Shown: positions 63,061-64,000 of the stretch, in pieces | How positions within the stretch are numbered: position 1 is the stretch's first letter | How the letters are laid out: every line of letters begins with the position of its first letter | Assembly: GCF_963678635.1 (NCBI RefSeq) | Contig: NC_087068.1 | Location: forward strand, 44,561,013 to 44,625,012 | Direction of reading: 5' to 3' | Source: Symsagittifera roscoffensis | Taxonomy: Eukaryota; Xenacoelomorpha; Acoela; Convolutidae | DNA: 64,000 bases | Translations under genes and position numbers: made by a program | Notes under the pieces: generated by a model | What the model was told of the DNA's origin: nothing | Database searches by the model: none | The model's input: the letters and a program-made list of their open reading frames with translations, nothing else

Positions 63061-63760
63061 CCTCTCGAGAAAAAAAACAACAAGATACCCGTACTTTAAT
63101 CCCGTCAAGGGGGCAATCATTGATTACTTTGAAATTACGGTTACATTACAAATTGGACACGTTTTACAAAATTCAGATCTAGCGATCAAATGGAAAATAC
63201 CTCCGGGCCCTCCAAAAACTCTTGTTAATCCACCATGTATGGGTACTGTTCGTGAAAACATGGTTATTTCAGCTGGAAAAAGGAAAATGTCGCTACCCAA
63301 GAAGGCCATCCGGACAGACACCCTTAAGAAGGCGATTTCTGGCAACACGATGCTGACTCTTGGCATCATTCAGTTCCCGCCGGAACTAGTGATCATTCCA
63401 GAACATCTCAGGTTCCTTTTATTCGTCTTCTTCGTTAAGTTTAAACTCTTGGTACAGCTTCATTGATGAATACTTCGAGGTCGTTCCGAACAACAACGCT
63501 CCGATATGTCAGAAAAGAGTCACATATCATTACAATGACTTGAGTCTTAGAGGCGGCTATATGAACACAAACTCAGAAACCGAAGAGCTTAAAGGACCCA
63601 CATGGTCACTCAGACAAGGCCTTTGTCCAGACCCAGACGAAATGTATGTTCCCCACAGTTTTACGGAGAGCGCAGATACGTCGATAACGTAGAGGACGTG
63701 AGAAGATTTCAAGACTCGAGACCGACTTAGCGACACCCTCAGCCTTCCTTTGATAGTCAA
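63061..63760 (+). pseudogene. possible 3' remnant of the same gypsy element
   Basis: Two overlapping open stretches in different frames: 63239-63466, and 63383-63691 without an ATG (FQNISGSFYSSSSLSL onward, with CPDPDEMYVPHSF). The position after integrase would suit an env or accessory ORF, but no motif supports that. Confidence 0.35.
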
Positions 63761-64000
63761 AATCGGACTTACTCATTCCTCTCCCTAAATCTCTTCAAAA
63801 ACAGACTATTGTCGTCGAAACAACACTTACCTGGTCCTCTAATAATTCCACTTCAACGGAGCTTCTCATTATGCTTCCCTGAATTCAACTTAGTGGAATT
63901 CTTCCAATGGGGAAAACACGGAACGATTTAGCAGCGAAAAAGTTCAGGACGCCATGAGTGAAATCTCGTCGACAATTGACCAGGATTTGAGACATCCTCT
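63761..64000. other. no feature recognised
   Basis: Plus-strand sequence continuing past the gypsy remnant to the window edge. No LTR or frame identified. Confidence 0.35.

Overview
This is a 64-kb piece of an AT-rich animal genome, most likely an invertebrate. The evidence is two host genes with metazoan features (a MYND zinc finger, and a type I glutamine-synthetase/lengsin-like gene with a GT-AG intron), no bacterial gene organisation, and a dense load of LTR elements and MITE-like repeats. I cannot name the species.

Layout. (1) 551-5284 (-): one huge open frame (1577 aa) joining a NERD-like nuclease domain, an SF1-type P-loop helicase, a helical region, a right-handed beta-helix and a C-terminal MYND finger. 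(2) 5285-17011: no intact gene; dispersed repeats and A-rich decayed retroelement coding sequence. (3) 17012-35915 (-): an 18.9-kb LTR element, called E1 here, with 410-bp LTRs that differ at one base and a 4-bp ATTT target duplication. (4) 35916-42791: repeats and MITEs. (5) 43006-44501 (-): the glutamine-synthetase-like gene, two visible exons. (6) 45395-51482 (+): E2, an internally deleted older relative of E1 with 378-bp LTRs and an ATAC target duplication. (7) 52711-59460: a near-identical tandem duplicate of 45913-52710 (offset 6798 bp), carrying E3, a copy of E2 without its 5' LTR, and ending in a long-inverted-repeat (foldback) element. (8) 60380-63060 (+): a decayed Ty3/gypsy pol from an unrelated lineage.

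The main discovery candidate is E1. By its pol order (PR-RT-RH-IN, GPY/F module) it is Ty3/gypsy, but it is laid out like a complex retrovirus. In element order: LTR; an Arg-rich leader ORF (ORF0); a leader with repeated stem-loops; a basic ORF1; ORF2; ORF3; gag-PR-RT-RH; IN; two tiny hydrophobic ORFs; a 377-codon frame with no ATG; an envelope-like glycoprotein; a 604-aa accessory ORF coupled to env by an ATGA overlap; a possible last small ORF; LTR. ORF2, ORF3, gag-pol and IN form one continuous frame of about 2750 codons interrupted only by three single TAA codons, each at a module boundary. Comparison with E2/E3 supports ORF0, ORF1 and the end of the 604-aa ORF as real coding sequence, and shows compensatory base changes in an LTR hairpin. 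The element is young, but it carries Asn in place of the first catalytic Asp of reverse transcriptase.
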